Origin: Gluconacetobacter diazotrophicus PA1 5
GTDB taxonomy: Bacteria > Pseudomonadota > Alphaproteobacteria > Acetobacterales > Acetobacteraceae
Direction of reading: 5' to 3'
DNA length: 64,000 nt
Assembly: GCF_000067045.1 (NCBI RefSeq)
Contig: NC_010125.1
Location: 2,532,001 to 2,596,000 of the forward strand
Part shown: piece by piece, positions 53,338-62,372 of the stretch
How the letters are laid out: every line of letters starts with the position of its first letter
How positions within the stretch are numbered: position 1 is the first letter of the stretch
Notes under the pieces: generated by a model
The model's input: only the letters and a program-made list of their open reading frames with translations
Database searches by the model: none
Told to the model about the DNA's origin: nothing
Translations under genes and position numbers: made by a program

Positions 53338-55560
53338 ATGAACCAGCTTCAATTATCTCCCTTGGCCGGCCTTTCGGGCATGCCGACGGACAGTCAGCAT
53401 GTTCCCCCCACGCAGGTATTCCGCATCCTTGGGCGCCATCGCCTGGCGGTCGTGCTGGTGACGGTGGGGATGTTCGCTCCGGCGGTGGCGTTCATCGAGA
53501 CGATGAAACCCTATTACACCGCGACGGCGATGCTGATGGTGGGCACGCGGCAGGCGTCCTTCCGCGACCTGCAGGCCACGGTATCGACCCCCGACATCGA
53601 TGCCGTCGGCATCAATACGCAGGTCGGCGTCCTGCGCAGTTCGACCATTGCCCGGGCGGTGACCGAACGCCTGAACCTGGTCGACGATCCGGAATTCCGC
53701 AAGGTCCTCGATACCGTGCCGCTCAAGGCCCGGATCGTCCTTGCCGTGCAGAAGCTGTTCGGCATCGCGCCGCCGCCCGCGCCCCCCATGACGCCGACGG
53801 CGCGGCTGCAGGCGACGGCGCTCGTGCTGGCCGACAAGGTCAATATCCTCAATGACGGCCGGTCCTATATCATCACGATCACGGCGAAGACCGACAATCC
53901 GGCATCCAGCGCCAGGATCGCGAATGCCTATGCGGACGCCTATTTCGAATCCCGGCGTCACATGAAGGTCGCTGCGACATGGCGGGCCAATGCCCTGCTG
54001 GATGAACAGATCGTCCCGTTGCGCGAAAGGCTGCGTCATGCGGAACAGGCCGTCGAGGCATTTCGCGAACAGAATGGCCTGATCTCGGCCCGCCTGGAAC
54101 ATATGCCCGGCACGCCGGAGGCCGATGCGACCACGGTCGCCGACGAGCAGTTGATGCGCATGAACCAGGAACTGGTCACCGCCCAGGCCGCGTTGGAGGA
54201 AAAGCGCGCACGCTATTCGGAAGTCCGGACCGCGGAACGCAACGGCACGGTGGGGAACCTGCCGGACGTGGTCTCGGCCCCGCTGATCCAGCAATTGCAG
54301 AACCAGCAGGCCCAGTTGAGCAGCCGCGTGTCCAGCCTCAGCCGCTCCGTCCTGGACGGCAATCCCGAGATGCAGGCCGCCCAGGCCGCCGCCGCCCAGG
54401 TGCGGCGCCAGATCGGCGCCGAGACGGCGCGGATCGCCGACAGCATCGCCAAGGATGTCAGCGGGGCGCAGGCGCGCGTCGCGGCGCTGAGCCACGCCGT
54501 GGACAGCCTGCAGAAGCAGGTGACCGCCGAAAACCAGGCCAATGTCACCCTGCGCCAGCTGGAAAGCGAGGCCAACGCCGCACGCGTCGTCTACCAGGAT
54601 TATCTGGGCCGCTTTGCCCAGACCTCGACCCAGGCGCAGTTGCAGGAACCGGAAGCGGAACTGATTTCGCGCGCCGAGATCCCGCTGGGCTTTTCGGGGC
54701 CGCCGCGGACCCAGTACCTGGCCATCGCCCTGCTGTTCTCGATGCTGTGCGGGACCGGCGCGGCCCTGCTGGCGGATCGCATTCGCAAGGGAATCCGCAG
54801 CACGTCGCAACTGGATTCGGTCCCCGGCCTGTTCACGCTGGGCATGGTCCCGGTCTTCAACGGCGCTCTGGTGCGGCATTACCGGTCCGCTGCCGCAGGC
54901 GTCTCCTCGGCCTATGTCGAGACGATCGAGAACATCCGCAGCATCCTGTGCTTCGGTCACAGCCGCTTCCGCGCCAAGGTGGTCCTGGTCACCTCCGCCC
55001 GCCCCGGGGAAGGCAAGACGACCTTTGCCGTGTCCCTGGCCGCCAATGCGGGCCGCGACCTGCAACGCGCGCTGGTGATCGACTGCGATTCCCGCAACCC
55101 CTCGGCATTGGGCGCGCTGGGCAAGACGGACCAGGCCAGCGACAATTCCCTGCCGGTGAGCGTGGCCACGGGCAGGCTGGCGCGCGACGTGATGCCGGGG
55201 GTCGATATCCTGACCATGCGGCCGCCGGGCGAACGCAATTACGCCATGGTGTCGCCGATGGAACTGAGCCGCGTCCTGACGCAGTTTTCACCCCATTACG
55301 ACATGATCGTCCTGGACACCCCCCCGATCCTGGCCTTCCCCGATGCCGCCGTCCTGGCCCAGCAGACCGACGGCATCGTCATGGTCGTCAAATGGGGGTT
55401 GACCGGGTCCATGGAACTGACCGAGGCGATGCGGATCCTGCATGCCTATGACGCCCGCGTGCTGGGCAGCGTCCTGACGCAGGTCCCGGCCCGGGGACTG
55501 GAAAGCGCCGAGAAGCGCCAGTTGGGGATCTATCGTCAGTACGGCCTGCTGACCTCCTGA
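53338..55560 (+). CDS. gumC: Chain-length regulator and tyrosine autokinase, GumC/Wzc-like
   Basis: A 740-residue inner-membrane protein. A first helix near 38-58 (LAVVLVTVGMFAPAVAFIE), a long periplasmic part with coiled coil (about 230-430), a second helix near 460-480 (YLAIALLFSMLCGTGAALLAD), and a cytoplasmic kinase with Walker A SARPGEGKTTF near 557, Walker A' ALVIDCDSRN and Walker B MIVLDTPP. The C-terminus GIYRQYGLLTS has only two tyrosines, fewer than Wzc. The protein controls polymer length and export together with GumB. The start at 53338 is preferred; the upstream frame to 53191 overlaps gumD. Confidence 0.9.
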   Translation: MNQLQLSPLAGLSGMPTDSQHVPPTQVFRILGRHRLAVVLVTVGMFAPAVAFIETMKPYYTATAMLMVGTRQASFRDLQATVSTPDIDAVGINTQVGVLRSSTIARAVTERLNLVDDPEFRKVLDTVPLKARIVLAVQKLFGIAPPPAPPMTPTARLQATALVLADKVNILNDGRSYIITITAKTDNPASSARIANAYADAYFESRRHMKVAATWRANALLDEQIVPLRERLRHAEQAVEAFREQNGLISARLEHMPGTPEADATTVADEQLMRMNQELVTAQAALEEKRARYSEVRTAERNGTVGNLPDVVSAPLIQQLQNQQAQLSSRVSSLSRSVLDGNPEMQAAQAAAAQVRRQIGAETARIADSIAKDVSGAQARVAALSHAVDSLQKQVTAENQANVTLRQLESEANAARVVYQDYLGRFAQTSTQAQLQEPEAELISRAEIPLGFSGPPRTQYLAIALLFSMLCGTGAALLADRIRKGIRSTSQLDSVPGLFTLGMVPVFNGALVRHYRSAAAGVSSAYVETIENIRSILCFGHSRFRAKVVLVTSARPGEGKTTFAVSLAANAGRDLQRALVIDCDSRNPSALGALGKTDQASDNSLPVSVATGRLARDVMPGVDILTMRPPGERNYAMVSPMELSRVLTQFSPHYDMIVLDTPPILAFPDAAVLAQQTDGIVMVVKWGLTGSMELTEAMRILHAYDARVLGSVLTQVPARGLESAEKRQLGIYRQYGLLTS

Positions 55561-55606
55561 ATCCGGCCCCACGTCCCTCCAATGCCGGTATGGGCAGGAG
55601 TTTTCA

Positions 55607-56692
55607 ATGCAGTCCGCGCTTTACGTCAACAGCCGCTTCCTGACCCAGCCCCTGAGCGGCGTGCAGCGCTTCGCGACCGAGATCACCAGCGCCATCGGCC
55701 GGGTCTGGAGCGCCAATGACGTCAGCCGCCCCATCCTGCTGACCCCGGCGGCGGCATTGATCGCGGACGGCCCCGGGGATCTGGAGCGCCAGTTCGTCGG
55801 ACGCCGGCAGGGACAGATCTGGGAGCAGATCGACCTGCCGCGCCGGGCCCGGGACGGCGTGCTGCTGAACCTGGGCAACACGGCCCCCATCATGGGGCGG
55901 CGGCAACTGGTGGTCTTGCATGACGCAGGCATTTTCAGCCAGCCCGACGCCTATTCGTGGCGCTTCCGCCTGTGGTACCGCGTCCTGCACAACCTGCTGC
56001 TGCGTACGCGCTCGCGCCTGGTCACGGTGTCGGAATTTTCCCGCGGGGAACTGGCGCGCCACCTCGGCGTCGTGGCGGAGCGTTTCGCGGTGATCCCCGA
56101 AGGGGCAGATCATATCTCGCGCCTTGCCGCCGACCATGCGGTTCTGGCGCGGCACGGGCTTGCGACGGGACGCTATGTCCTGGTCGTCGGCAACCTGGCG
56201 CCGCACAAGAACCTGGCCAGCCTGGGCGTGCTGGCGCGCATGCTGGCCGCCCGCGACATCGCCTTGGTCATCACCGGCGCCCTGAACCGGTCCGTGTTCA
56301 ACGGGCAGGACGGGATCACGCTGCCCGCGCCGGCCCATTATATCGGCCGCGTCAGCGACACGGAACTGTGCGCCCTGTACCAGAACGCCGCGTGCTTCGT
56401 CTTTCCGTCCCGATACGAGGGATTCGGCCTGCCGGCGGTCGAGGCCATGGCGTGCGGCTGCCCCGTGGTCGCGTCCTCGATCCCCGCCCTGCGCGAAGTC
56501 TGCGCCGATGCCGCGCTCTATGCCCATCCCGACGACCCCGTCGCGATCGCCAGTACCGTGGCCCGCGTGATCGACACACCGGGGTTGGCGCAGGACATGC
56601 GCATGAAGGGCATGGCACGCGCCGCCGGCTTTACCTGGGACAAGGCGGCGCGCGCGCTTCTGGACCTGGTGCATGACAGGGAAGCCGCATGA
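55607..56692 (+). CDS. GT4 glycosyltransferase (GumH-like)
   Basis: A glycosyltransferase of 361 residues. The acceptor half carries VNSRFLTQPLSGVQRFATEI and VTVSEFSRGEL. The donor half has YVLVVGNLAPHKNLASL, YIGRVSDTELCALYQNAACFVFPSRYEGFGLPAVEAMACGCPVV with the E-x7-E motif, and a closing helix. This is the usual mannosyltransferase-like pattern of EPS clusters, but the donor sugar is not certain. It lies 46 bases after gumC. Confidence 0.88.
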   Translation: MQSALYVNSRFLTQPLSGVQRFATEITSAIGRVWSANDVSRPILLTPAAALIADGPGDLERQFVGRRQGQIWEQIDLPRRARDGVLLNLGNTAPIMGRRQLVVLHDAGIFSQPDAYSWRFRLWYRVLHNLLLRTRSRLVTVSEFSRGELARHLGVVAERFAVIPEGADHISRLAADHAVLARHGLATGRYVLVVGNLAPHKNLASLGVLARMLAARDIALVITGALNRSVFNGQDGITLPAPAHYIGRVSDTELCALYQNAACFVFPSRYEGFGLPAVEAMACGCPVVASSIPALREVCADAALYAHPDDPVAIASTVARVIDTPGLAQDMRMKGMARAAGFTWDKAARALLDLVHDREAA

Positions 56693-57094
56693 ATGATGCG
56701 CCATCCGACAAAACGCCATCTGGCATGGGCCGCCTGCGTGCTTGCCCTCCTTGCGGCGTCGCCCCGCCCGGCCGTGGCGCAGGATGACCCGATAGCCGGC
56801 TTCCTGCCCGAGGCCAACGGTCCCGCGACGGTCGTCTGGTGCAGCGTCCAGGCGGACCAGCGGCTGTTCATCAGCGACCTGATCCGCGTGGCCAGCACGT
56901 CGCGGGTCGCGCTGGGCGTCTATGGCGGGCGGTTCGGGCGGACGGTCAACGCCCGATACGGGCTGCATCTGGGCCTGGAGATCAATTACTGCCATCGGTT
57001 CAAAACCCGCGCTGCCGCGGCGACCGCCCGTGCCGCCATGATCGGACGCACGGCCGCGCAGAATGTCGGCATTGTCGACGTGGGAGTCTACTGA
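56693..57094 (+). CDS. Small exported protein of unknown function in the EPS cluster
   Basis: A protein of 133 residues: signal peptide (HLAWAACVLALLAASPRPAVAQ), then a soluble part with two cysteines (WCSVQAD, INYCHRF) that could form a disulphide. I recognise no family. It starts directly at the end of the preceding glycosyltransferase gene, so it is cotranscribed with it. The periplasmic place suggests a helper in polymer assembly or export; this is a guess from context only. Confidence 0.6.
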   Translation: MMRHPTKRHLAWAACVLALLAASPRPAVAQDDPIAGFLPEANGPATVVWCSVQADQRLFISDLIRVASTSRVALGVYGGRFGRTVNARYGLHLGLEINYCHRFKTRAAAATARAAMIGRTAAQNVGIVDVGVY

Positions 57095-57133
57095 TCGTGT
57101 CTTCACGCTGCCACTTTCAACAAGAAATGCCAC

Positions 57134-58351
57134 ATGAATAAGTTTTCAATACCGTCGCGAACCCGCTCAATGACCGACATGCAGCGTCCCGTCAGGGCCT
57201 TTGTACAGCTCAGCTATGGATACGGGGCCACGAACTGGCATACGCGATGGAAGGATGGCAGCCTTCTGGGCGTCAACGAGGAATATGCCTACGGATATCA
57301 GCGCGCCGCCGAACCCAGCTTCAGCGTGACGCAGTCCGAGGACGAACGGGAACGCCTGCCCGGCCGTGCCATCCGCTATGCCGTACGCCTGCTGCTGGGG
57401 TTCGATTTCGTCCATGCCTGGCGCAACCGGTCCGGCATATGGAACAGCGATATCGTCTGGACCCATACCGAGGCCCAGTCCATGGCGGTCCTGCTGCTGT
57501 TCCGCCTGTACCCCTGGCGGCGGCACCCCCGGATCATCGCGCAGAGCGTCTGGCTGCTCGACCGATGGGCACATGAATCCCGGAAGAACCGGCTGATATT
57601 CCGTGCCCTGCTGTCCCGTGCGGATGTCCTGACGTTTCATTCGCCGTGCAACAGGGCGGCGGCGGCGCGGCTCTTCCCCGGCACGCGCACCGAACTGGTC
57701 GAGTTCGGCATCCGTGCCGACGACATGATCGTCCGGCCGCCGCGCCCGGCGCGGCAGACCATCAGGGTCCTGTCGTTGGGCAATGACCGCCATCGGGACT
57801 GGGAGACGCTGCTGCGGGCCACGGCGGAGCTGCCGTGCCGGTTGACGATCGCGACCACGGACCCGGCGGCGCGGCGGCGCATCGCCCGATACGGCCACGC
57901 GACATTGGCGTCCCTGAAAAACAATGCCGACCTGCTGGCCCTGTACGACCAGGCGGATCTGGTCGTCGTGCCGCTCGGTCCCAACCTGCATGCATCCGGC
58001 CTGACCACCATCCAGGAAGCCATCACGCGGGGCGTGCCGGTAATTACGACCGATGTCGGCGGACTGCGGCATTATTTCGACCATGACGCCGTCACCTATG
58101 TCCCGCCCGGCGACATCGCGGCCCTGGCGCACGCGATCACGGACCTGGCGGCCGACACGCCGCGCCAGGCCGCGATGACCGCCAATGCCCAGCGGCGGAT
58201 GCGGGAATGCCTGAATTCGCAGACCTACGCCGCGCGGCACGTCGCCCTTTCGTACGAGCTTCTGACCCTGCAACCGGACGCCGTCCATCATCCCGAACCG
58301 GCGACGCAGGACAGGCGCGCCACCCATCATTATGCCGGAGCCGTACCATGA
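57134..58351 (+). CDS. Glycosyltransferase (GT-B fold) of the exopolysaccharide cluster
   Basis: A protein of 405 residues. Conserved parts are FVQLSYGYGATNWHTRW at the N-terminus, IIAQSVWLLDRWAHESRKN in the middle, and the donor-site pattern LYDQADLVVVPLGPNLHASGLTTIQEAITRGVPVITTDVGG with the E-x7-E-like core. It is a glycosyltransferase by this C-terminal half; the sugar is unknown. It does not resemble GumK closely. Its stop overlaps the start of the next gene as ATGA. Confidence 0.8.
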   Translation: MNKFSIPSRTRSMTDMQRPVRAFVQLSYGYGATNWHTRWKDGSLLGVNEEYAYGYQRAAEPSFSVTQSEDERERLPGRAIRYAVRLLLGFDFVHAWRNRSGIWNSDIVWTHTEAQSMAVLLLFRLYPWRRHPRIIAQSVWLLDRWAHESRKNRLIFRALLSRADVLTFHSPCNRAAAARLFPGTRTELVEFGIRADDMIVRPPRPARQTIRVLSLGNDRHRDWETLLRATAELPCRLTIATTDPAARRRIARYGHATLASLKNNADLLALYDQADLVVVPLGPNLHASGLTTIQEAITRGVPVITTDVGGLRHYFDHDAVTYVPPGDIAALAHAITDLAADTPRQAAMTANAQRRMRECLNSQTYAARHVALSYELLTLQPDAVHHPEPATQDRRATHHYAGAVP

Positions 58352-59235
58352 CGCCCCTCCCAACTCTCGTGATCGGCATCGTCAGTTGCGGACGTCCCGG
58401 CATCCTGAGGGAAACGGTCCAGGAATTACGCAAGCAGAGCTATCCGGCCAGCCGGATCATCGTCTGCACGCCCCGTGCATCCGACGCGGACGGTCTGGCC
58501 GAGGCCGACGGACTGACGATCCTGCGCGGGCCGATCGGCGCGTGCCACCAGCGAAACGTGATCCTGGACCATGCCGGTGACAACGACGTCATCGTCTTCT
58601 TCGACGACGATTTCCTGCCGGACCGGAACTACCTGAAAGTATGCGCCGAGGTCTTCGGCGCCTCCCCAGGCATCTTGGCCGCGACCGGCCGGGTCCTTGC
58701 GGATGGAGCGAAGGGACCGGGCTTTTCGATGGAAGAAGCCCGGCAGATGCTGGACAACCCCAGGATCAACGACAATCCCGCCCAGTCCTCGGTCGAGGAC
58801 GCATGGAGCAGCTACGGCTGTAACATGGCGTTCCGCATTCCGGCCGTCCAGCGGCACGGCGTGCGCTTCGATGAGCGGCTGCCGCTTTACGCCTGGTATG
58901 AAGATATCGATTTTTCCCGAAGGCTGGGCCGCCACGGCCGCGTCGTCAGGATGAACGCGGCCAAGGGCATTCACCTGGCGAGCAAGACCGGCAAGACCCC
59001 CGGACGCCGCCTGGGATATTCGCAGGTCGCGAACCCGATCTATCTGTCGCGCAAGGGCACGTTTCCGTGGGACCACACGCTGCGCAGCGTCGGGCGCAAT
59101 ATCACCATGAACCTGATGCGCAGCCTGTGGCCCGAACCCTATGTCGACCGCAGGGGCCGGCTGCTCGGCAATGGTCTGGCCCTGATGGACCTGTTGCGCG
59201 GGCGCATTGCGCCGGAACGTATCCTGACCCTGTAG
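58348..59235 (+). CDS. GT2 glycosyltransferase
   Basis: A GT-A glycosyltransferase of 295 residues from the ATG at 58348, preceded by GGAG. The N-terminal VIGIVSCGRPGILRETVQELRKQSYPASRIIV is the GT2 start. The metal motif is FFDDDFLPDRNYL near residue 91, and a later acceptor segment is WYEDIDFSRRLGRHGRVVRM. The family adds one sugar to the growing lipid-linked unit. It overlaps the stop of the previous gene and precedes another GT2 gene after 15 bases. Confidence 0.87.
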   Translation: MTPLPTLVIGIVSCGRPGILRETVQELRKQSYPASRIIVCTPRASDADGLAEADGLTILRGPIGACHQRNVILDHAGDNDVIVFFDDDFLPDRNYLKVCAEVFGASPGILAATGRVLADGAKGPGFSMEEARQMLDNPRINDNPAQSSVEDAWSSYGCNMAFRIPAVQRHGVRFDERLPLYAWYEDIDFSRRLGRHGRVVRMNAAKGIHLASKTGKTPGRRLGYSQVANPIYLSRKGTFPWDHTLRSVGRNITMNLMRSLWPEPYVDRRGRLLGNGLALMDLLRGRIAPERILTL

Positions 59236-59250
59236 CACGGAGCGCGATCC

Positions 59251-60096
59251 ATGCTCTTTTCCCTGGTTGTGCCGACGCTCGGACGCGTCGAAGAGCTTCA
59301 TGCCCTTCTGCTCTCGCTGACGAAACAGGATATCCAGAGTTTCGAAGTCATCATCGTGGACCAGAACGATGACGACCGGCTGCTGCCGGTCATCGCCACG
59401 TTTGGCGACCGGCTGACGATCCGCCATATCCGCAGCCCGGTCCGCCGCTGCAATCATGCGCGCAACCTGGGCGCCCGCCATGCCACGGGGGACATCATCA
59501 CCTTCCCCGACGATGACTGCGAATATCCGCCGGATGTCCTGTCGCAGGTCGAGGCCCGCTTCCGCACCCAGCCCGAACTGGGCTTCCTGACCGGATCGGT
59601 GATCCTGCCCGGCGGGCAGGCCGGACGGTCGGGACGATGGCTGGCGCATGACAGCGCGATCGACGGCCAGACGGTGTGGACCTGCCTGATCGAATTCAAC
59701 CTGTTCATCCGCAGAAGCATATTCGACGCCGTGGGCGGTTTCGACGAGGCGATCGGGCCCGGAACACCGTTCGGATCGGGCGAGGGCCAGGACCTGGCCC
59801 TGAGAATGCTGGCCAGGAAGGTTACCGGCTTTTACGCCTATACGCTCAAGATCATCCACCCGGACAAACCCGTGGTGCTGAACGTAGCCCGCGCCTTCCT
59901 GTACGGACGCGGCGTCGGGCGCGTGATGCGGAAGAACGGATGCGACCGGGAAACCGTGGCCCGGTTCCTGGTGCGCCCGATCGGCGGGGTCGCGGTCCAC
60001 CTGGCCAAATTCGATATGCTGGTCGCGCGCTACTACCTGATGACGTTCCTGGGCCGCCTGGCCGGGTACGGAAATGCCGTCCCTTCAGGAAGATGA
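59251..60096 (+). CDS. GT2 glycosyltransferase
   Basis: A 281-residue GT-A glycosyltransferase. MLFSLVVPTLGRVEELHALLLSLTKQDIQSFEVIIVDQND opens the fold and FPDDDCEYPPDVLSQVEARF holds the metal-binding acidic residues. A segment GSGEGQDLALRMLARKVTGFYAY is the acceptor region. It is the fourth intact transferase in the right arm and should add a further sugar. The C-terminal half has no clear membrane helix. Confidence 0.86.
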   Translation: MLFSLVVPTLGRVEELHALLLSLTKQDIQSFEVIIVDQNDDDRLLPVIATFGDRLTIRHIRSPVRRCNHARNLGARHATGDIITFPDDDCEYPPDVLSQVEARFRTQPELGFLTGSVILPGGQAGRSGRWLAHDSAIDGQTVWTCLIEFNLFIRRSIFDAVGGFDEAIGPGTPFGSGEGQDLALRMLARKVTGFYAYTLKIIHPDKPVVLNVARAFLYGRGVGRVMRKNGCDRETVARFLVRPIGGVAVHLAKFDMLVARYYLMTFLGRLAGYGNAVPSGR

Positions 60097-60505
60097 CCAT
60101 GCGCCGGCAATCCGCCCCGAGGAACCGCAGGGACCGGAAGACGTTCAATGGCCCGGCGACATGGAAAAACCGCAGGTTTCGACGCGAAGCCCTTCGATAT
60201 CCGGCTTCCGGCGTCGATCGCGGCCCGATTGCCTGACGATTCAGTCGAATAAGGATCCGACCCATTATATCCGAGGCCGCCCTCGGGCCAACCCGTTACG
60301 ATTTCATACCGAAATACAGAGACGCAAATCATCATGTGGCCGCCAAGATGACGAATGACATCGCTTTCGAGATCTGGAGACGGAACCGGAGACGCTTTCG
60401 GGCGGCGCACGGGATCATCGGCATGGACCATCGGCGTCGCCAGCCCCGCGGGGAATAGCGAACTGCCCCCGCCAGACACGGCTGGTATCGACACGAGGTG
60501 TATTC
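60097..60505. other. 409-bp stretch without a supported gene between a GT2 gene and the flippase
   Basis: Two short frames are open but unconvincing: 60099-60236 (45 residues, about a third Arg/Lys, with AGGA eight bases upstream) and 60348-60458 (36 residues). A longer frame 60074-60358 has no family look. The sequence near 60494 (CGAGGTG) is the ribosome-binding site of the flippase gene. A lost gene is possible, given the length in an otherwise tight operon. Confidence 0.35.
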
Positions 60506-62035
60506 ATGACGTCCTCAGCCCCGCTTGCGCCTCCGCAACCCCGGCATATCCTGTCCAATACGGGTTGGAACATCTTTGGCCGGATTCTGCCGATTTTCGT
60601 GGCGATCCTGGTGACGCCGAAGCTCATTCACCTGCTGGGCCTGTCACGCTGGGGCGTGTTCACCATCGCCCTGACCCTGATCGGCACGTTCGGTATCTTC
60701 GATTTCGGCCTGGGCCGGGCATTGACTCGTGCCATCGCCGACCGGGCGACCGACAGCCCCCGGCAGGACACCGCCGACCTGGTCCTGACCGGAATTCTCG
60801 CCCTTGGCGGCATCGGGCTTGTCGCCGGGTTCGTCGCGGCGGCATCGGCCGGTCTGTGGGTCACGCACGGCCTGAAGATTCCGCACGAACTGGAACAGGA
60901 AGTGAAGCTGTCGTTCTGGGTCTTCTGCGCTACGGCGCCGTTTGTGATGGTCAACGCCGCGATGTGGGGCGTCGTGACGGCGTATCAGGATTTCAAATCC
61001 ATCAACCTGATCAACATGCCGTTTTCGATCATGTATTATGTCGGTCCGCTGCTGATCCTGCTGGTCTGGAACAATCTGATCGGCGTCATGCTGGTGCTGG
61101 CCGTATGCCGGCTATGGATGACCGTCAGCTATGGGCGGCTTTGCTATCGGCTGATCCCCCAGTTGCGCAGGGCACGGGCCCGTCCGCGCCTGCTTCTGCC
61201 GCTGTTTCGCATCGGCGGGTGGATGACCGTGTCCAACGTGGCCTATCCGATCCTGTCCTATATGGACCGGTTCATGATCGCCAGCGTGATTTCGGCGGCC
61301 GCGACCAGCTTCTACACCACGCCGGCGGATGTCGTGGGGCGCTTCGGCCTGCTGACCAATGCCGTCACGGGTTCGGCCTACCCTGCCTTTGCGGCGTCAT
61401 GGCGCAAGGACGTGGCATTGACCGTCAAGCTCTACCAGACGAGCGTGCTGACGGTGGTGGCGCTGCTCTTCCCGGTCTGCCTGTGCGGCGCGCTGTTCAG
61501 CCACGACATCCTGTCGATCTGGATCGACGCCGATTTCGCCGCGCACAGCAGCATGATCATGAAGCTGCTCTGCCTCGGCGTCTTTATTTCCGGCATCGAT
61601 TCCGTGTCCGCCGGCTTCCTGGACGGTATCGGGCGACCGGACGCCAGTGCCAAACTGTCCATCGGCGAACTGCTGATCTATACGCCCATCCTGCTCCTGT
61701 TCCTGACGTCCTTCGGCGTGGTCGGGGCGGCCTTCGCGTGGGCGTTGCGCACCACGATCGATTTCATCATCCGGACGGCGATGAGCATCTACCTCTACAG
61801 ACCCCTGTCAGGCGCGATCGGCCGCATCCTGCCGGCCGCTCTGTGCGGTTCCGCATCGCTTTGCATCGCACTTTTCGACATGCCCCGTCCGGTTGCCATC
61901 ATGGTCGCCGCGCTGCTCCTGGGGGCGTTTTATGGAATCCTGTGGTTCGCCTGCCTCGACATTTCCGAGCGAAAGGCTTTCCTTCGCTTTTCGGACATCA
62001 TCGCGGTCAGGCTTGTGAAGTCGCGGGCCGTGTAG
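60506..62035 (+). CDS. gumJ: Repeat-unit flippase (Wzx/GumJ-like)
   Basis: A membrane protein of 509 residues with about 12-14 helices of the MATE/Wzx superfamily. The N-terminus is NTGWNIFGRILPIFVAILVTPKLIHLLGLSRWGVFTIALTLIG, later SVNVAYPILSYMDRFMIASVIS-like, then FYTTPADVVGRFGLLTNAV and CGALFSHDILSIWIDADF. It moves the undecaprenyl-linked repeat unit to the outer face. It closes the right arm of the cluster, followed by a terminator. The 409-bp stretch before it may carry a promoter. Confidence 0.87.
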   Translation: MTSSAPLAPPQPRHILSNTGWNIFGRILPIFVAILVTPKLIHLLGLSRWGVFTIALTLIGTFGIFDFGLGRALTRAIADRATDSPRQDTADLVLTGILALGGIGLVAGFVAAASAGLWVTHGLKIPHELEQEVKLSFWVFCATAPFVMVNAAMWGVVTAYQDFKSINLINMPFSIMYYVGPLLILLVWNNLIGVMLVLAVCRLWMTVSYGRLCYRLIPQLRRARARPRLLLPLFRIGGWMTVSNVAYPILSYMDRFMIASVISAAATSFYTTPADVVGRFGLLTNAVTGSAYPAFAASWRKDVALTVKLYQTSVLTVVALLFPVCLCGALFSHDILSIWIDADFAAHSSMIMKLLCLGVFISGIDSVSAGFLDGIGRPDASAKLSIGELLIYTPILLLFLTSFGVVGAAFAWALRTTIDFIIRTAMSIYLYRPLSGAIGRILPAALCGSASLCIALFDMPRPVAIMVAALLLGAFYGILWFACLDISERKAFLRFSDIIAVRLVKSRAV

Positions 62036-62372
62036 ACAACATGCGCGCGGAATGGTCCGGCCCTGTTTTCCCGACCGCGTCGGTCTTTTTTTTGACACAC
62101 TTCAAAACCGGTTATCCGGGCGAGCGTTGATACGTTCGAGAGAGGCGCGTTTATTAAAAAATTCAACGCGTTAATTGCAGATCGTTATTTTAACGTCTTG
62201 TCTGAACGTTTTTTATTCCAGACACCGAAAACAGAAATAATTATAGAATTGATTTTTATACTGAACACATTTTTACATCATTATTTATGAAGCACGGTTT
62301 AATATATTCTGTCAAGCAGAGACATTTAAAAACTCCGCCCGCTCAATCCGACAAGAACATACCGAGAAATCG
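62036..62372. other. 337-bp AT-rich gap after the exopolysaccharide cluster
   Basis: Contains a terminator just after the flippase (62073-62093) and then about 200 bp of strongly AT-rich DNA, such as TTATTTTAACG and AATAATTATAG stretches, that is probably the promoter of the transglutaminase-like gene. I see no gene, and the composition stands out from the rest of the window. Confidence 0.5.
62073..62093 (+). terminator. Rho-independent terminator of the right exopolysaccharide arm
   Basis: GACCG-CGT-CGGTC (62073-62085) is followed by a run of eight T (62086-62093). It lies about 40 bases after the flippase stop in the right place to end transcription from gumD. The stem is short (5 bp), so it may be weak. 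Confidence 0.6.

Noticed and set aside
60099..60458. Short open frames between the GT2 gene and the flippase
   Set aside because: One has a fair ribosome-binding site, but the translations are Arg-rich and unlike any family. I describe the region but do not call a gene.
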